From contig NZ_SSBJ01000030.1 of assembly GCF_004795055.1 (NCBI RefSeq), positions 1-64,000 on the forward strand: DNA of 64,000 nt. The letters run 5' to 3'. Of this stretch, positions 35,561 to 44,867 are shown one piece after another. The stretch comes from Streptomyces sp. A1136 (GTDB lineage Bacteria > Actinomycetota > Actinomycetes > Streptomycetales > Streptomycetaceae). Position 1 is the first letter of the stretch. Each line of letters begins with the position of its first letter. A model generated the notes under the pieces. The model had not been told where the DNA came from. It did no database searches and saw nothing but the letters and a program-made list of their open reading frames with translations. The translations under genes and the position numbers were made by a program.

Positions 35561-35767
35561 GCTGCGTGGTCGGGGTGACGCCCAGCTCCGATGTTGCGGG
35601 GGAGTGCCCCACTTCTGGGGGCGGAAGGTACGCCGTGGGGTGGCGATCCGGCCTCCTTTGGAGGTGGGGGAGGCCGGATCGCTCAGGGGGTGTGCTGTGC
35701 GGCTGGTCGGGAGGATGGCGTGCTCTGTTGAGTGCGAGACTGTGGCTGCCGGCAGGCCAGCGGCCTG

Positions 35768-36051
35768 TCAGTACTCGCCGTGCTGGTCCTTGTAGTGGTC
35801 CTTGTCGCCGCCGCTCTTGTTGATGCAGACGTTGCCGAAGGCGGGGTTGAGGAGGTCGACGACGTTGACGGTGTTGCCGCAGATGTTGACGGGGATGTGG
35901 ATGGGCACTTGGACGACGTTGCCGGACAGGACGCCGGGGGAGCCGATGGCGGCGCCTTCGGCGGTGGCGTCCGCGGCCGCCAGGCCGGCGCCGCCGGCGA
36001 GGATGGCAGCGGCTGAGGCGGTAACCGCGAGGCCTTTGTGATACGCGACAT
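35768..36051 (-). pseudogene. Short chaplin with a frameshift in the signal peptide
   Basis: The protein frame reads GLAVTASAAAILAGGAGLAA then a chaplin domain with GNVVQVPIHIPVNICGNTVN and LNPAFGNVCIN, including the two Cys residues, and a charged tail ending KDQHGEY. Chaplins coat aerial hyphae with amyloid. AGGAG and ATG 36051 give MSRITK, but that frame leads away from the chaplin; one extra base around 36030 (in the GGCC run) would join MSRITK to GLAVTAS. So the gene carries a frameshift, or the sequence has an error. Confidence 0.8.
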
Positions 36052-36134
36052 CAAAATCTCCTAGTGAGTGTGGACCTGCCGCAGGGAGCACGGCACACGC
36101 GCCTCTTCGCACAGCACGGGCAGGGAGCCGGTTA

Positions 36135-36375
36135 CGGCAGTTGGGCCGGATCGGTGACCCGGGCCACCTCTTCAGTCCTGTCGGCGGGGTCGGCGAAACG
36201 GGCGGCCCACCGCTCGCCGATCGCGGTGTGACCTGGAAGCGTTCGACGGTCCGGCGCAGCGGCCGCCCGTCCTCGACCACGCAGCGGGCCATGTATGGCC
36301 GTCCGGCCCGTCTGGGGTGGGTTACGGTGTGCCGCGAGGGCCTTTCCGGCCGGTGTAGATGTCGCACTCCACACG
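36135..36375 (-). pseudogene. IS481-family transposase N-terminal fragment
   Basis: Minus-strand pieces MARCVVEDGRPLRRTVERFQ and, in another frame, RWAARFADPADRTEEV match the leading HTH of IS481 transposases. Frameshifts are present and the DDE domain is absent. Confidence 0.65.
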
Positions 36376-36379
36376 AACC

Positions 36380-37046
36380 CGGAGGGCCCTCACCTCCCCG
36401 GCTCAGCCGGAACTTGCATCACTGTCCTCCACATCCCCGGACAGAACATGCGCCGCATCACCGTCACGCTGCCCACAGGCCACACCGCATGGCCTGTTCT
36501 GGGGCCCCGGGATCGAGGCGCGTCCCGCGCAGCCGGCACACCAAGACGCCCCCGTGGCCCAGCCGACCGGCCGAAATTCCAGCCCGTCCTCCAGACGGGT
36601 GTACGGGAAGCGCTCGGGGCGTGTTCGGGCAGGAACGCTGCAAGGATGGTGTCTGATGGTGCTGCTGCCTTGAACGCCGCGGCCGTCCCGGAACGGCGGG
36701 CGCGGCATGCCGTCTCCTGGCCCTTGAAGCCGTCACGTCGCCCAAGAGTCAGGAGACGGCGCTCCCCCGGTAGGGGGTCAACTTGGGCGTCGCTTCTTCG
36801 GGCACCGCGGGCCCTGCCGTCCTACCCGCGCTCACGCGCAGCAGTTCCGGTCGCGGTGGGGTCCCGGCGTGGTCGGCGAGGGTGCACTGGTTCAGGATGT
36901 GGCGCGGCGTAGCCTGCCGCGGCGTCCAGGAAGGTCAGCGTTCTTTCTCTCTCCGGCACGTAGGCAGGTACCGTCCCCGGCATCTGGCCGCTCAGCAACG
37001 CCCCCTCCACTCGAATAGATGGCACCGTCTGGGTGGGGCGGGCGGG
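36380..37046. other. Region without a supported gene, upstream of tatA
   Basis: Frames are short and lack domains. The stretch just before 37047 (GGGTGGGGCGGGCGGG) may serve as the ribosome binding site of the TatA gene. Nothing else is recognisable. Confidence 0.35.
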
Positions 37047-37355
37047 ATGCTCCGCAGCGGACTGGGACCCTCGCACCCGCTGATCGTGGCGATCGTCATC
37101 GTCGCGCTGTTTGGTTCGAAGGAGCTGCCGGAGGCTGCCCGCGGACTCGGCAAGTGCATGCGCATCCTCAAGAGCGAGACCAAGGCCTTGAAGGAAGACG
37201 GCGTCACGCAGTCCTCCGCGCCCCCGGCCGAGGACGCGCCCGTCGTGCGGGTGCCCCCGGTCGTCCAGGCGGCACAGGGAGACACCGTGACCGGCCTAGC
37301 CGGCAGCAGGGAATCCCACGGCCCGCTGACGCTGTGTGCCGTGGCCCTCGCGTGA
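37047..37355 (+). CDS. tatA: TatA/TatE-like twin-arginine translocase subunit
   Basis: 102 residues. The N terminus MLRSGLGPSHPLIVAIVIVA with LFGSKELPEAARGLGK is the TatA membrane segment, the FG hinge and the amphipathic helix. An acidic and Pro/Ala-rich tail follows, as in TatA. The TatA ring forms the pore of the Sec-independent export system. ATG 37047; the frame is open upstream without a better start. It stands alone, without tatC, so it is a secondary copy. Confidence 0.85.
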   Translation: MLRSGLGPSHPLIVAIVIVALFGSKELPEAARGLGKCMRILKSETKALKEDGVTQSSAPPAEDAPVVRVPPVVQAAQGDTVTGLAGSRESHGPLTLCAVALA

Positions 37356-37592
37356 AGACATGCCGCGTGAAGTAGCCGGCCGAGGGATCCGCGCAAGTGG
37401 CGGAGGTCAGGAATTGCGGGTCGATGGAAATCTTGCCGGACGTGTCTTCCAGGGTGTGCGCGCGCTGGCCGCCACCACCGGCGGCCGCCTTGTTCGAGCG
37501 CGGTATTGCGCCGATGCGGGTCTCAGAGCAGGGTCGACGCCGGATCGAGCGCCCGAGTGTGTCGTTTCGTGCCGGTGGAGAAGAATCGGTTC

Positions 37593-38495
37593 GTGAGTGA
37601 TATTCAGCTTCGGACACCCGTCGCGGCCGATGGCCGGCTGGGCGCGTCCGTGGAGCACCCCGGGCTCAGCGATCCTCGCTACCTGCGGCGGCGTGGGGCC
37701 ATCGCCGCGCCGGCCCGCAGTCACCGGGTCGGTGATCCGTCACCGCCGGTGGAATATAGCGAGACCGAGGAGCAGACCTGGCGCATCGTCCACCAGGCGC
37801 TGTGGACCGCCCAACGCGAGCACGCGTGCCGTGGTGTCCTCGACGCCAGAGAGCAGGCCGCTATCCCCGCGGACCACATCCCACAGCATGCCGAAGTCGC
37901 TTCACGCCTGCGGCGGTTGACGGGCTTCGACTTCACCCTCGCGGGCGGCGTGGTCGAGAACAAGCGGTTCCTGGGGTCGATGGCCGAGGGCTACTTCCAT
38001 GCCGTGCAGTTCGTCCGCCACTCGGCCATGCCGCTGTTCACACCCGAGCCCGACGTCATCCATGACGTCTTCGGTCACGGGATCCACCTGGCCTCGCCGG
38101 CCTTCGCCGACATCTACCGCCTCATCGGGCAGGCAGCGATGCGGGTCGAGGACGAGGACGTCCTCCAGATGATCAGCGACGTGTACTGGTTCACCCTGGA
38201 GTACGGGGTCCTGGACGAAGGTGGGGAACCCAAAGCGTACGGAGCGGCCCTGCTCTCCTCCTACGGGGAGATCCGCCGGCTGCGGCGCTCCCGGATCCGT
38301 CCGCTGAGCATCCGAGCCATGCTCGCCACCAAGTACGACATCTGCGGCTACCAGCCGGTGCTCTTCAGCGCCCGCTGCCTGGACGAGATCACCGACACTC
38401 TGGGCGGCTTCCTGGAGCAGCTCGATGACGAAAGCGCGCCGCGCTTCGGACGTACCCCAAGCGCCTCAGCGCGGTGCGGGGCTGAGGAACAATAG
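37593..38495 (+). CDS. Pterin-dependent aromatic amino acid hydroxylase (phenylalanine 4-monooxygenase type)
   Basis: 300 residues. IHDVFGHGIHLASPAFADIY carries the two iron-binding His, and YWFTLEYGVL the Glu. TGFDFTLAGGVVENKRFLG and EYFHAVQFVRH-type residues are also family landmarks. It would convert Phe to Tyr, or hydroxylate a related aromatic amino acid, using tetrahydropterin and O2. GTG 37593 follows a GGTGGAGAAG sequence by 12 bases; other starts are possible. It converges with the operon at 38738-46531 and may feed that pathway. Confidence 0.87.
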   Translation: MSDIQLRTPVAADGRLGASVEHPGLSDPRYLRRRGAIAAPARSHRVGDPSPPVEYSETEEQTWRIVHQALWTAQREHACRGVLDAREQAAIPADHIPQHAEVASRLRRLTGFDFTLAGGVVENKRFLGSMAEGYFHAVQFVRHSAMPLFTPEPDVIHDVFGHGIHLASPAFADIYRLIGQAAMRVEDEDVLQMISDVYWFTLEYGVLDEGGEPKAYGAALLSSYGEIRRLRRSRIRPLSIRAMLATKYDICGYQPVLFSARCLDEITDTLGGFLEQLDDESAPRFGRTPSASARCGAEEQ

Positions 38496-38737
38496 ACGGT
38501 CAGATGTGAGAGTGCGGCGACACGTGGGACGTGGTCGAGGCGGGGCGTGGATGCGCCGGCGCACGTCGAGCGGATCGAGGGAGAGGGCAATCGGCATCCC
38601 GGCCGGGCAGGCGGAGATGGCCGCGACCTGGCTGCCGGTCACCAGGCCGGTCGCGCCCGCCGTGTGGCGGGCAGCCGGGGATGCCGGATGCCGCGTCGAC
38701 GGCGTCGAGCTGCATCGGCCCTGTGGTGGCTTGCCTC

Positions 38738-40030
38738 TCACCAGAACTGCCGGAGATTGAAGCTCCGCAGGGAGACGTGGCTCGCGGGCTCGGTCGAGCT
38801 CCTGGCGTACAGGAGCGGCATCGCTGTTCGGGCGGAGCCGTACGCGGCGCTCCAGGCCAGCCACTGGTACGCATCCCACCCCCGTTCCATGCCGATCCCC
38901 ACGCCGTCCTTCTCCAGCGTGGTCAGGGCCAGGCGGTAGTGGAAGGCGACGTCGTAACGGGCCCGGACGTCGAGCGATTGCCGTTGGTGCCGGTCGAACC
39001 AGTGGAGTGCCGACACACCTCGCTCACTGGGGGTCTCGGAGTCCTTGTGCAGCCTGAGCAGACGGTCGATGTCCAGCGGCGGGTTCCGCATGAACCGCGC
39101 CATCTTCCCCTTCGCCTCCTTGACGGCCGAGTCCAGCGTCTGCCCGCCTCTCCATCGCGGATCGGTGGGCGCACTGGTCCAGCCCGGTCCGAACACCTCC
39201 TCCATGTCCCGCTCCACCACCTCGCTGAACGGATCGAGCGGGGTGAACCGGAAACGCGTCGCCGAGGCGGCGTTGTGCCGCGCCAGCACCGCTCGTATGT
39301 CGTCCGCGTGCTGGTCGAGGGTGCGGAGGAAGAGTTCCAACTTTCCTTCGAGCGCGTAGTGCAGGAAGACGAGGGAGTTGACCGTGCCGGCGGCCCGGTC
39401 GGTCGCAGTCTGCTGAGAGACGCTGACCGTGCGCTGCCTCGCCCGCGAGTTGTCCAGCAGCGAGGCCACGAACGCGACCATGCGGTTCGCGCCCGTCGAG
39501 CTGACGTGTTCCGGAAGAACCGGATTGCTCACGCCGGCCCGGTGCGCGCACAGTCCGATCTCCACGTCGAGGGCCGGCCGCTCCTCCAGCAGCACCGACA
39601 GGAAACGCGCGCCTTCCAGATAGCGGTTCGCCTCCGGGTTGAACCTTTCGCCCTGCCGGCTGAAGCGGAAGCCGGCGATCATGGCGGGGACCAGCGCCAG
39701 CATGCGTGACACGGTGAGAGCGCTTCGATCGGGCTTCGGCAGCCGGTCCAGTAGCTCCCGCGCCTTGATGATCTCCTCCCGTAAGGCGATCTGTCCGCTG
39801 GAGGCGTAGATCATCGCGGCGATCGCCGCCTCCCACCGGCGCGGCCGCTTCAGTGCCAGGGGATGGATGCTCACCATCTCGTCCGCGGACGGGAATTGCG
39901 GTTCGACGGCTTCGATCTCGCCGCGGACACCGCACAATTCCGCGATCTCCCGCACGTCGATGCTCGAACCGTTGTAACGGCTGAGCGCCTGCGACCTCGA
40001 GAAGTCCCAAAAGGTAATCTCATCAGCCAT
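38738..40030 (-). CDS. Conserved-looking protein of unknown function, last gene of the operon
   Basis: 430 residues, mostly helical, starting MADEITFWDFSRSQALSRYN. It lacks a signal peptide or membrane segment. Landmarks are EEIIKARELLDRLPKPDRSA, GVSNPVLPEHVSSTGANRM and DLDRLLRLHKDSET-like charged stretches. I do not recognise any family. It starts 53 bases after the MFS stop and belongs to the same transcription unit, so it may be a pathway enzyme or scaffold. ATG 40030 is the first start after the MFS gene; the wider open frame is not coding. Confidence 0.75.
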   Translation of the reverse strand: MADEITFWDFSRSQALSRYNGSSIDVREIAELCGVRGEIEAVEPQFPSADEMVSIHPLALKRPRRWEAAIAAMIYASSGQIALREEIIKARELLDRLPKPDRSALTVSRMLALVPAMIAGFRFSRQGERFNPEANRYLEGARFLSVLLEERPALDVEIGLCAHRAGVSNPVLPEHVSSTGANRMVAFVASLLDNSRARQRTVSVSQQTATDRAAGTVNSLVFLHYALEGKLELFLRTLDQHADDIRAVLARHNAASATRFRFTPLDPFSEVVERDMEEVFGPGWTSAPTDPRWRGGQTLDSAVKEAKGKMARFMRNPPLDIDRLLRLHKDSETPSERGVSALHWFDRHQRQSLDVRARYDVAFHYRLALTTLEKDGVGIGMERGWDAYQWLAWSAAYGSARTAMPLLYARSSTEPASHVSLRSFNLRQFW

Positions 40031-40083
40031 CCCTGTGCATCCTTCTGCTCGTCGATCGTGCTGCTCGTCGGTCGTCTCGGCCG

Positions 40084-41304
40084 TCAGCCGTCGCGCCGTC
40101 CGCGCAGAATGAGGAAGTACCCCGCGGACGCCAGCGCGCCCAGTGTCGCGCTCGCGCACCACAGGGTGGTCGGGCCCACGGTGTCCAGTGCGTATCCCGA
40201 GACCGCCGGCGCGACGCACGCCGCCGCGGACCAGGCGAAGCTGTACATCCCCTGGTAGCGCCCGTGCGCGTGGCCGGGCACGAGGTCGGCCACGGCGGCC
40301 ATGGCGGTCGGGGCCATGAGGATCTCGCCGACCGTCCACACCACGACGGTGAGGGCGTACGTCCAGAGGGAGGCCGCCAAGGCCGTCATCCCCAGCCCCC
40401 CGCCCAGCAGTAGGCTCCCGACGGCCAGCGGCGCCGCCGGACCGTGTCGGGCGAGGATCCGACCTGCGGGGAGTTGCAGCGCGACTACGAGAAGGCTGTT
40501 GAGACTGATGACCAGGCCGTAGTCGCGTGCGCTGAGACCCGCTCGTGTCATGGTGAGCGGCAGCGCGGTACTGACCTCCTGCATCAGCAGCCCGACCAGG
40601 AAGGTCACGGCCACGAAGGCCACGAAGCGTCGTGCTCGTGACAGTTCCCCCGGTTCCCCCGCTTGCGTCCCCGGGTTGGCGTCGTCTCCATGCCGGGCCG
40701 GATCGGGACGCGTCTCGGGCACCGCGAGGTACAGGGTCAGCGCGCATACCACGGTCACGGCCGCCTCACCGAGGAACAGCAGGGTGTATCCGCGCTGCGC
40801 CAGCACTCCGGCGAGCGCGGCGGAGACCGCCACGCCGATGTTGACGGCCCAGTGGACGAGGGAGAAGGCCCTGACGCGTGCCGTCGCGGTGACCATGTCG
40901 GCCACCACGGCTTGGACGACCGGCCGGGCGGCGTTGCCCGCCAGGCCGACCAGGCACGCGGTGACCGCGAGCGCGGCCTCCCCCTGGGTGAAGGCGAGCA
41001 CCCCCGCGCCGACGGCGCTAAGGAGCTGAGCACCCAACAGCGTTTTCCGCCGGCCAAACCAGTCGGCGAACAGGCCGCCCACGACCGAGCCGACGGCGCC
41101 GCCGACGCCGTACAGGGTGGTGACGAGCCCCGCGAAGGACGCCGAGTAGCCCCGGTCGAGCGTCACGTACAGCGACAGGAACACGACGACGAAGCCGCCG
41201 AGCCGGTTGACGAGCGTGGCGGTCCACAGCCACCAGAACGCGCGCGGTAGCACCGGGCCGGCGGCAGTCGCCTCGCGTGCCGCGCTTTGGGCCTCCGCAG
41301 TCAC
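40084..41304 (-). CDS. MFS transporter of the operon
   Basis: 406 residues with 12 predicted membrane segments; the MFS motif A is LFADWFGRRKTLLGAQ. It resembles MdtH/drug-exporter types. GTG 41304 (VTAEAQ) overlaps the stop of a 28-codon ORF (GTGA), which supports this start; the frame is open to 41451 inside the radical SAM gene. It probably exports the operon's product. Confidence 0.85.
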   Translation of the reverse strand: MTAEAQSAAREATAAGPVLPRAFWWLWTATLVNRLGGFVVVFLSLYVTLDRGYSASFAGLVTTLYGVGGAVGSVVGGLFADWFGRRKTLLGAQLLSAVGAGVLAFTQGEAALAVTACLVGLAGNAARPVVQAVVADMVTATARVRAFSLVHWAVNIGVAVSAALAGVLAQRGYTLLFLGEAAVTVVCALTLYLAVPETRPDPARHGDDANPGTQAGEPGELSRARRFVAFVAVTFLVGLLMQEVSTALPLTMTRAGLSARDYGLVISLNSLLVVALQLPAGRILARHGPAAPLAVGSLLLGGGLGMTALAASLWTYALTVVVWTVGEILMAPTAMAAVADLVPGHAHGRYQGMYSFAWSAAACVAPAVSGYALDTVGPTTLWCASATLGALASAGYFLILRGRRDG

Positions 41305-41387
41305 GGTACGACGGACTCTTGCCGTTGGGCCCCGGGCCGGGTGGGTCGTACCGGCGTGGCGGCGGCTACGAAGTGGCCAGTGCTCAT
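41301..41387 (-). CDS. 28-residue ORF coupled to both neighbours
   Basis: It starts ATGA over the radical SAM stop (41384-41387) and ends in TGA overlapping the GTG of the MFS gene (GTGA at 41301-41304). The peptide begins MSTGHFVAAATP and ends QRQESVVP. Third-position GC is about 75 percent, lower than the neighbours. It could be a small pathway peptide, a coupling ORF that delivers ribosomes to the MFS start, or chance. Confidence 0.4.
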   Translation of the reverse strand: MSTGHFVAAATPVRPTRPGAQRQESVVP

Positions 41388-42649
41388 ACGGCGGCCATCG
41401 CGTTGCCGATGTAGTTCGGCAGCTTGACGAGCCGCTGCCACAGATCGTCAAGGCTGACCGGATAGCGCTCCCGGTAGCGCCGCGTCACCGCTTCCACCTC
41501 GACCCATGTCGCGGGCTTGGTACCGCCGTTGTAGTCGGCCGCCAGTTCGTCGTAGAGCGGGGTTCCAGGGCGCAAGAAGAGCTGGTTGAGCCCGAAGTAT
41601 CCCGGCAGTGAGGCGGCCCAGTCGACTACTTCGCCGCTCAGGCAGGCCGGGTCACCGGGCAGGCCCAGCAGGATGAAGGCGAACGGCGTGATCCCCGCTG
41701 TCGAGAGCCGGCGGATCGCGGCGTCGATCTTCTCCGCCGGGACACGTTTGCCGACGCCGGTCTGCGCGACGGCCGGCGACTCGGCGCCCAGCCACATCCC
41801 GTTGCATCCCGCGGCGGCCCACAGGTCCACGTCCTGGCGCAGGACCACCTCCGCTCGGCTCTGCCCGCTCCAGCCCAGACCGCCTCCGACGAGTCCGGTG
41901 CACAGCTCCTTGTAGAAGGTCGGGTGCAGACCGAAGACGTAGTCGAGGAAGAACAGCGAGTCAACGCCGCGTTCGCGCATCTCCGCGATCTCCGCGAGCG
42001 TGCGCTCCACGGGCTCCGGGCGCATCCGCGTGCCGAACGGCAGATGGCAGAACGTGCATCCGTAGGTGCAGCCGCGCACGCCCAGCACCATGCCGCACGG
42101 CCCGCGCCTGACCCGTCCGCCGGTGAACGTCTCGGCCGTGTAGGCAGTCAGGTCCAGCAGGTCGTAGGCGGGCAGGGGCGCGCCGTCGAAGTCCAGCGGC
42201 GGATACGTCCCGCTCAGTGGCAGTTCGCCCAGCACCGGCTTGCCGCTCAACAGGTCCCGTACGCCGTGCACCGCCGCCGCGTCCGCCTCGCCGCGCGCCA
42301 CGTGGTCCACGCCCAGCTCGCGCAGCGTGGCCGTGGGCAGTTGGGTGGCGTGCGGGCCGACGGCGAGGACGGTGGCCTGCGGCCAGGTCAGCCGCACCTG
42401 TTCCACGGCGGTGCGCACCGGGCCCAGATCGAGGGGGTAGCACTGGGCGCGGTCCGCGATCGCCGTCACGACGACGGCCACGTCGACCGCGTCGACTCGG
42501 GGCGCCTCGTCGCTCAGGCGGCGGTCCCAGACGACGACGTCCACCCCGTCCCGCCTGAGGAGGGCGGCCGCGTTGGCCACGTCCAGGGGAAGCTGCAGGA
42601 AGTCACGCTCGAACTCGTCGTCGGCGACGACGAAACTCACACTGGTCAT
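41384..42649 (-). CDS. B12-binding-type radical SAM enzyme
   Basis: 421 residues. The N-terminal 130 form a Rossmann-like B12-binding-type domain without the usual DxHxxG motif. The radical SAM cluster is C194, C198 and C201 in GVRGCTYGCTFC, and TLAEIAEMRERGVDSLFFLD, GMWLGAESP and FILLGLPGDP follow in the barrel. Such enzymes do methylations, ring rearrangements or couplings. It overlaps its upstream neighbour by 4 bases (ATGA). Substrate is unknown; the oxidoreductases upstream suggest a sugar- or nucleoside-derived one. Confidence 0.9.
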   Translation of the reverse strand: MTSVSFVVADDEFERDFLQLPLDVANAAALLRRDGVDVVVWDRRLSDEAPRVDAVDVAVVVTAIADRAQCYPLDLGPVRTAVEQVRLTWPQATVLAVGPHATQLPTATLRELGVDHVARGEADAAAVHGVRDLLSGKPVLGELPLSGTYPPLDFDGAPLPAYDLLDLTAYTAETFTGGRVRRGPCGMVLGVRGCTYGCTFCHLPFGTRMRPEPVERTLAEIAEMRERGVDSLFFLDYVFGLHPTFYKELCTGLVGGGLGWSGQSRAEVVLRQDVDLWAAAGCNGMWLGAESPAVAQTGVGKRVPAEKIDAAIRRLSTAGITPFAFILLGLPGDPACLSGEVVDWAASLPGYFGLNQLFLRPGTPLYDELAADYNGGTKPATWVEVEAVTRRYRERYPVSLDDLWQRLVKLPNYIGNAMAAV

Positions 42650-43773
42650 GCCTGCTCCGGGGTCATGGGGGAGGATGGGGTGGGTGACGTCTCAGCGGCT
42701 GGTGCCACCTGCGTGACGGCGCCGGTGCGCGCCGCCTCGTACACCGCGAGCACTGTCAGCAGGGCCCTGCGGCCCTCCTCGCCGTCGACGGCGGGGGCCC
42801 GGCCCTCGGTGACCGCGTCGCAGAAGTCGAGGAGTTGGTCGCCGTGCGGCGAGGGGAGCAGGCCGCTGGCGTCCCGCTGCCCGGCGGGAGCGGCAGGACA
42901 GCGCTCGGCGGCCTGGTTGCCTGCTCCGTAGGCACCGTAGGCGGAGGTGGTGTCCTGCCGCCCGGCGGCATGGAACCAGGTGAGTTCGTCGTTGTCGATC
43001 ACGGCGCTTCCCCGGTCGCCGTGGACCGTCAGGCGCGTGGTGCGCCCCGGATACGCCGCGGTCGTTGCCAGCAGGGACGTCAGGGCGCCGCCGGCATGCC
43101 GCAGGCTCGCGGTGACGACGTCCTCGACTTCGATGCCGTGGTGACCCTTGAGTGCGGTGTGCGCGGTGACCTCGACGACCGGGCCCATCAGCCACTGGAG
43201 GAGGTCGAGGGCGTGCACCCCTTGGTTGAGGAGCGCGCCCCCGCCGTCCAGGGCCCGGCTGCCGCGCCAGCCGCCTGAGTCGTAGTAGGACTGGCCGCGC
43301 CACAGGGGGACTTCCACCAGCCCGGACGTCAGCGTTCCGAACTCTTCGGCGTCCAGGGCGGCACGCAGAGTCCGGGAGGCGGGGTCGAAGCGGCGCTGGC
43401 TGATGACGGCCAGGGCGCGCCCGGCCTGTCGGGCACCGGTGATCAGCCGGTCCGCCGCTCGGGCGGTCACGTCGATGGGCTTCTCCACGACGACGTGCTT
43501 GCCTGCGGCCAGTGCCCGCAGCCCGAGCTCGGCGTGGAGGCCACTGGGGGTGCACACGCTGACGACATCGATATCAGAGCGCTCGATCAGGGTGGCGACG
43601 TCCGTCGCCTCGCTGCCGGTCTCCTCGGCCAGCCGGTGTGCGCGCTCGGGTGAGGGCGATGCGACGGCGACGAGTCGCGCCCGTTCGGCGAGCGGTGGGT
43701 AGGTGCTGAGCACCCGGGCGTGCAGGCCACCGATCACACCGCAGCCGATGACGCCGAAGCGGAGCCTGCTCAT
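42646..43773 (-). CDS. Gfo/Idh/MocA-family oxidoreductase
   Basis: 375 residues. The N-terminal Rossmann fold has FGVIGCGVIGGLHARVLS, followed by the EKP motif in GKHVVVEKPID. The C-terminal part (SGGWRGSRALDGGGALLNQG, VHALDLLQWLMGPVVEVTAH) is the typical substrate domain. It probably oxidises or reduces a sugar, inositol or imino-sugar hydroxyl with NAD(P). ATG 43773 overlaps the previous stop (ATGA). Confidence 0.92.
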   Translation of the reverse strand: MSRLRFGVIGCGVIGGLHARVLSTYPPLAERARLVAVASPSPERAHRLAEETGSEATDVATLIERSDIDVVSVCTPSGLHAELGLRALAAGKHVVVEKPIDVTARAADRLITGARQAGRALAVISQRRFDPASRTLRAALDAEEFGTLTSGLVEVPLWRGQSYYDSGGWRGSRALDGGGALLNQGVHALDLLQWLMGPVVEVTAHTALKGHHGIEVEDVVTASLRHAGGALTSLLATTAAYPGRTTRLTVHGDRGSAVIDNDELTWFHAAGRQDTTSAYGAYGAGNQAAERCPAAPAGQRDASGLLPSPHGDQLLDFCDAVTEGRAPAVDGEEGRRALLTVLAVYEAARTGAVTQVAPAAETSPTPSSPMTPEQA

Positions 43774-44867
43774 ACGGCGCCTCCGCTCAGGCGTCCGGCC
43801 GCGGCGGTCGCACGGGCATGCCCGAAGTGGCCCGCCAAGGCGTTGATGCGGTGCACGGGCCGCAGGTCGACCGGGGGCAGGGGCAGGTCTCCGAGCAGCC
43901 GGGCGACCGCGGTGCGCAGGGCGTTGTCCATGGGGGAGTCGTTCACCAGCGTCTCCTGGCATCCGTTGGGCAACTGGGCCGTCAGCCGGTGGGTGTTGCC
44001 GGGCAGCCGGCTGCCGTCCGGCAGTGCTACGGGGTCCATTTCCGCCGTGAACAAGGCCGGGCCGACCTGGAGTTGGGCGAGCCGTCGGCGGCCGCCGGTG
44101 GAGTGGCCGAAGGGTCGGGCCCAGTCGGGGACGTCGGTGTCCTCCGGTGCGTCCCCGACGACCGACGAGTACAGCTCCAGTTCCACGCCGTCCGCCACCA
44201 CGGCGCGTTCCCGGGCGGCGGTGACGAAGTAGTCCTCGTCGACGATGCCGCGTACGTCCTCGACCGGGCTCTCGACATAGGCACGGTAGGCGTCGGGCGG
44301 CAGCAGCCGGCTCGCCACCGCCAGCATGTGCGGCCATTCGTAGCCGAAGACGCCGTGGTCGCGGTCGACGAACCGGCCCGCCTCCATGTCGGGCCGCCGG
44401 TCCTTGCTGAAGGCGACGCGCACCGCCGTCACCGGATGGTCCGGCATGTGATGGCGCCGGAGGTCGTCCAGCAGGCGCAGCGCGTGGGCGTGCCGGTACT
44501 GGTTCATCACGACCACGCGCGCCCCGGGATGCCGCTCCAGCAGATCCAGGAGACGGGGCACGTCCTGTGCCCGGCAGGCCGGCTTCTCCATGATGACGCG
44601 GGCTCGCGGGTCACGGTTCAGGACCTGCGCCAGGACGTCGACGTGTGACTGGGTGGGTGTGCAGAGCGACCACAGGTGCACGGGGCCCGCCATGTCCGCC
44701 ACGGTAGGGCTGTGCTCGATGGGCCGGTGGCGGTGTACGCCGACGGGCATGCCGGTCAGGTCCGGGTCCACGGTGCACACGCGCAGACCGGCGGCTTCCA
44801 GCAGACGGTGGTGCAGTTTGCCGGCCACTCCGTAGCCGACGACGCACACGCGGGGCAGGTCACTCAT
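43770..44867 (-). CDS. Second Gfo/Idh/MocA-like oxidoreductase
   Basis: 365 residues, less standard. VCVVGYGVAGKLHHRLLEAA is the NAD-binding start, HLWSLCTPTQSHVDVL and RVIMEKPACRA contain the TPTxxH-like and EKP motifs. The C-terminal half is divergent (VVMNQYRHAHALRLLDDLRR; HGVFGYEWPHMLAVASRLLP). Overlaps of 4 bases with both neighbours (ATGA) show tight coupling. The larger frame running to 45023 is not used. Confidence 0.85.
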   Translation of the reverse strand: MSDLPRVCVVGYGVAGKLHHRLLEAAGLRVCTVDPDLTGMPVGVHRHRPIEHSPTVADMAGPVHLWSLCTPTQSHVDVLAQVLNRDPRARVIMEKPACRAQDVPRLLDLLERHPGARVVVMNQYRHAHALRLLDDLRRHHMPDHPVTAVRVAFSKDRRPDMEAGRFVDRDHGVFGYEWPHMLAVASRLLPPDAYRAYVESPVEDVRGIVDEDYFVTAARERAVVADGVELELYSSVVGDAPEDTDVPDWARPFGHSTGGRRRLAQLQVGPALFTAEMDPVALPDGSRLPGNTHRLTAQLPNGCQETLVNDSPMDNALRTAVARLLGDLPLPPVDLRPVHRINALAGHFGHARATAAAGRLSGGAV

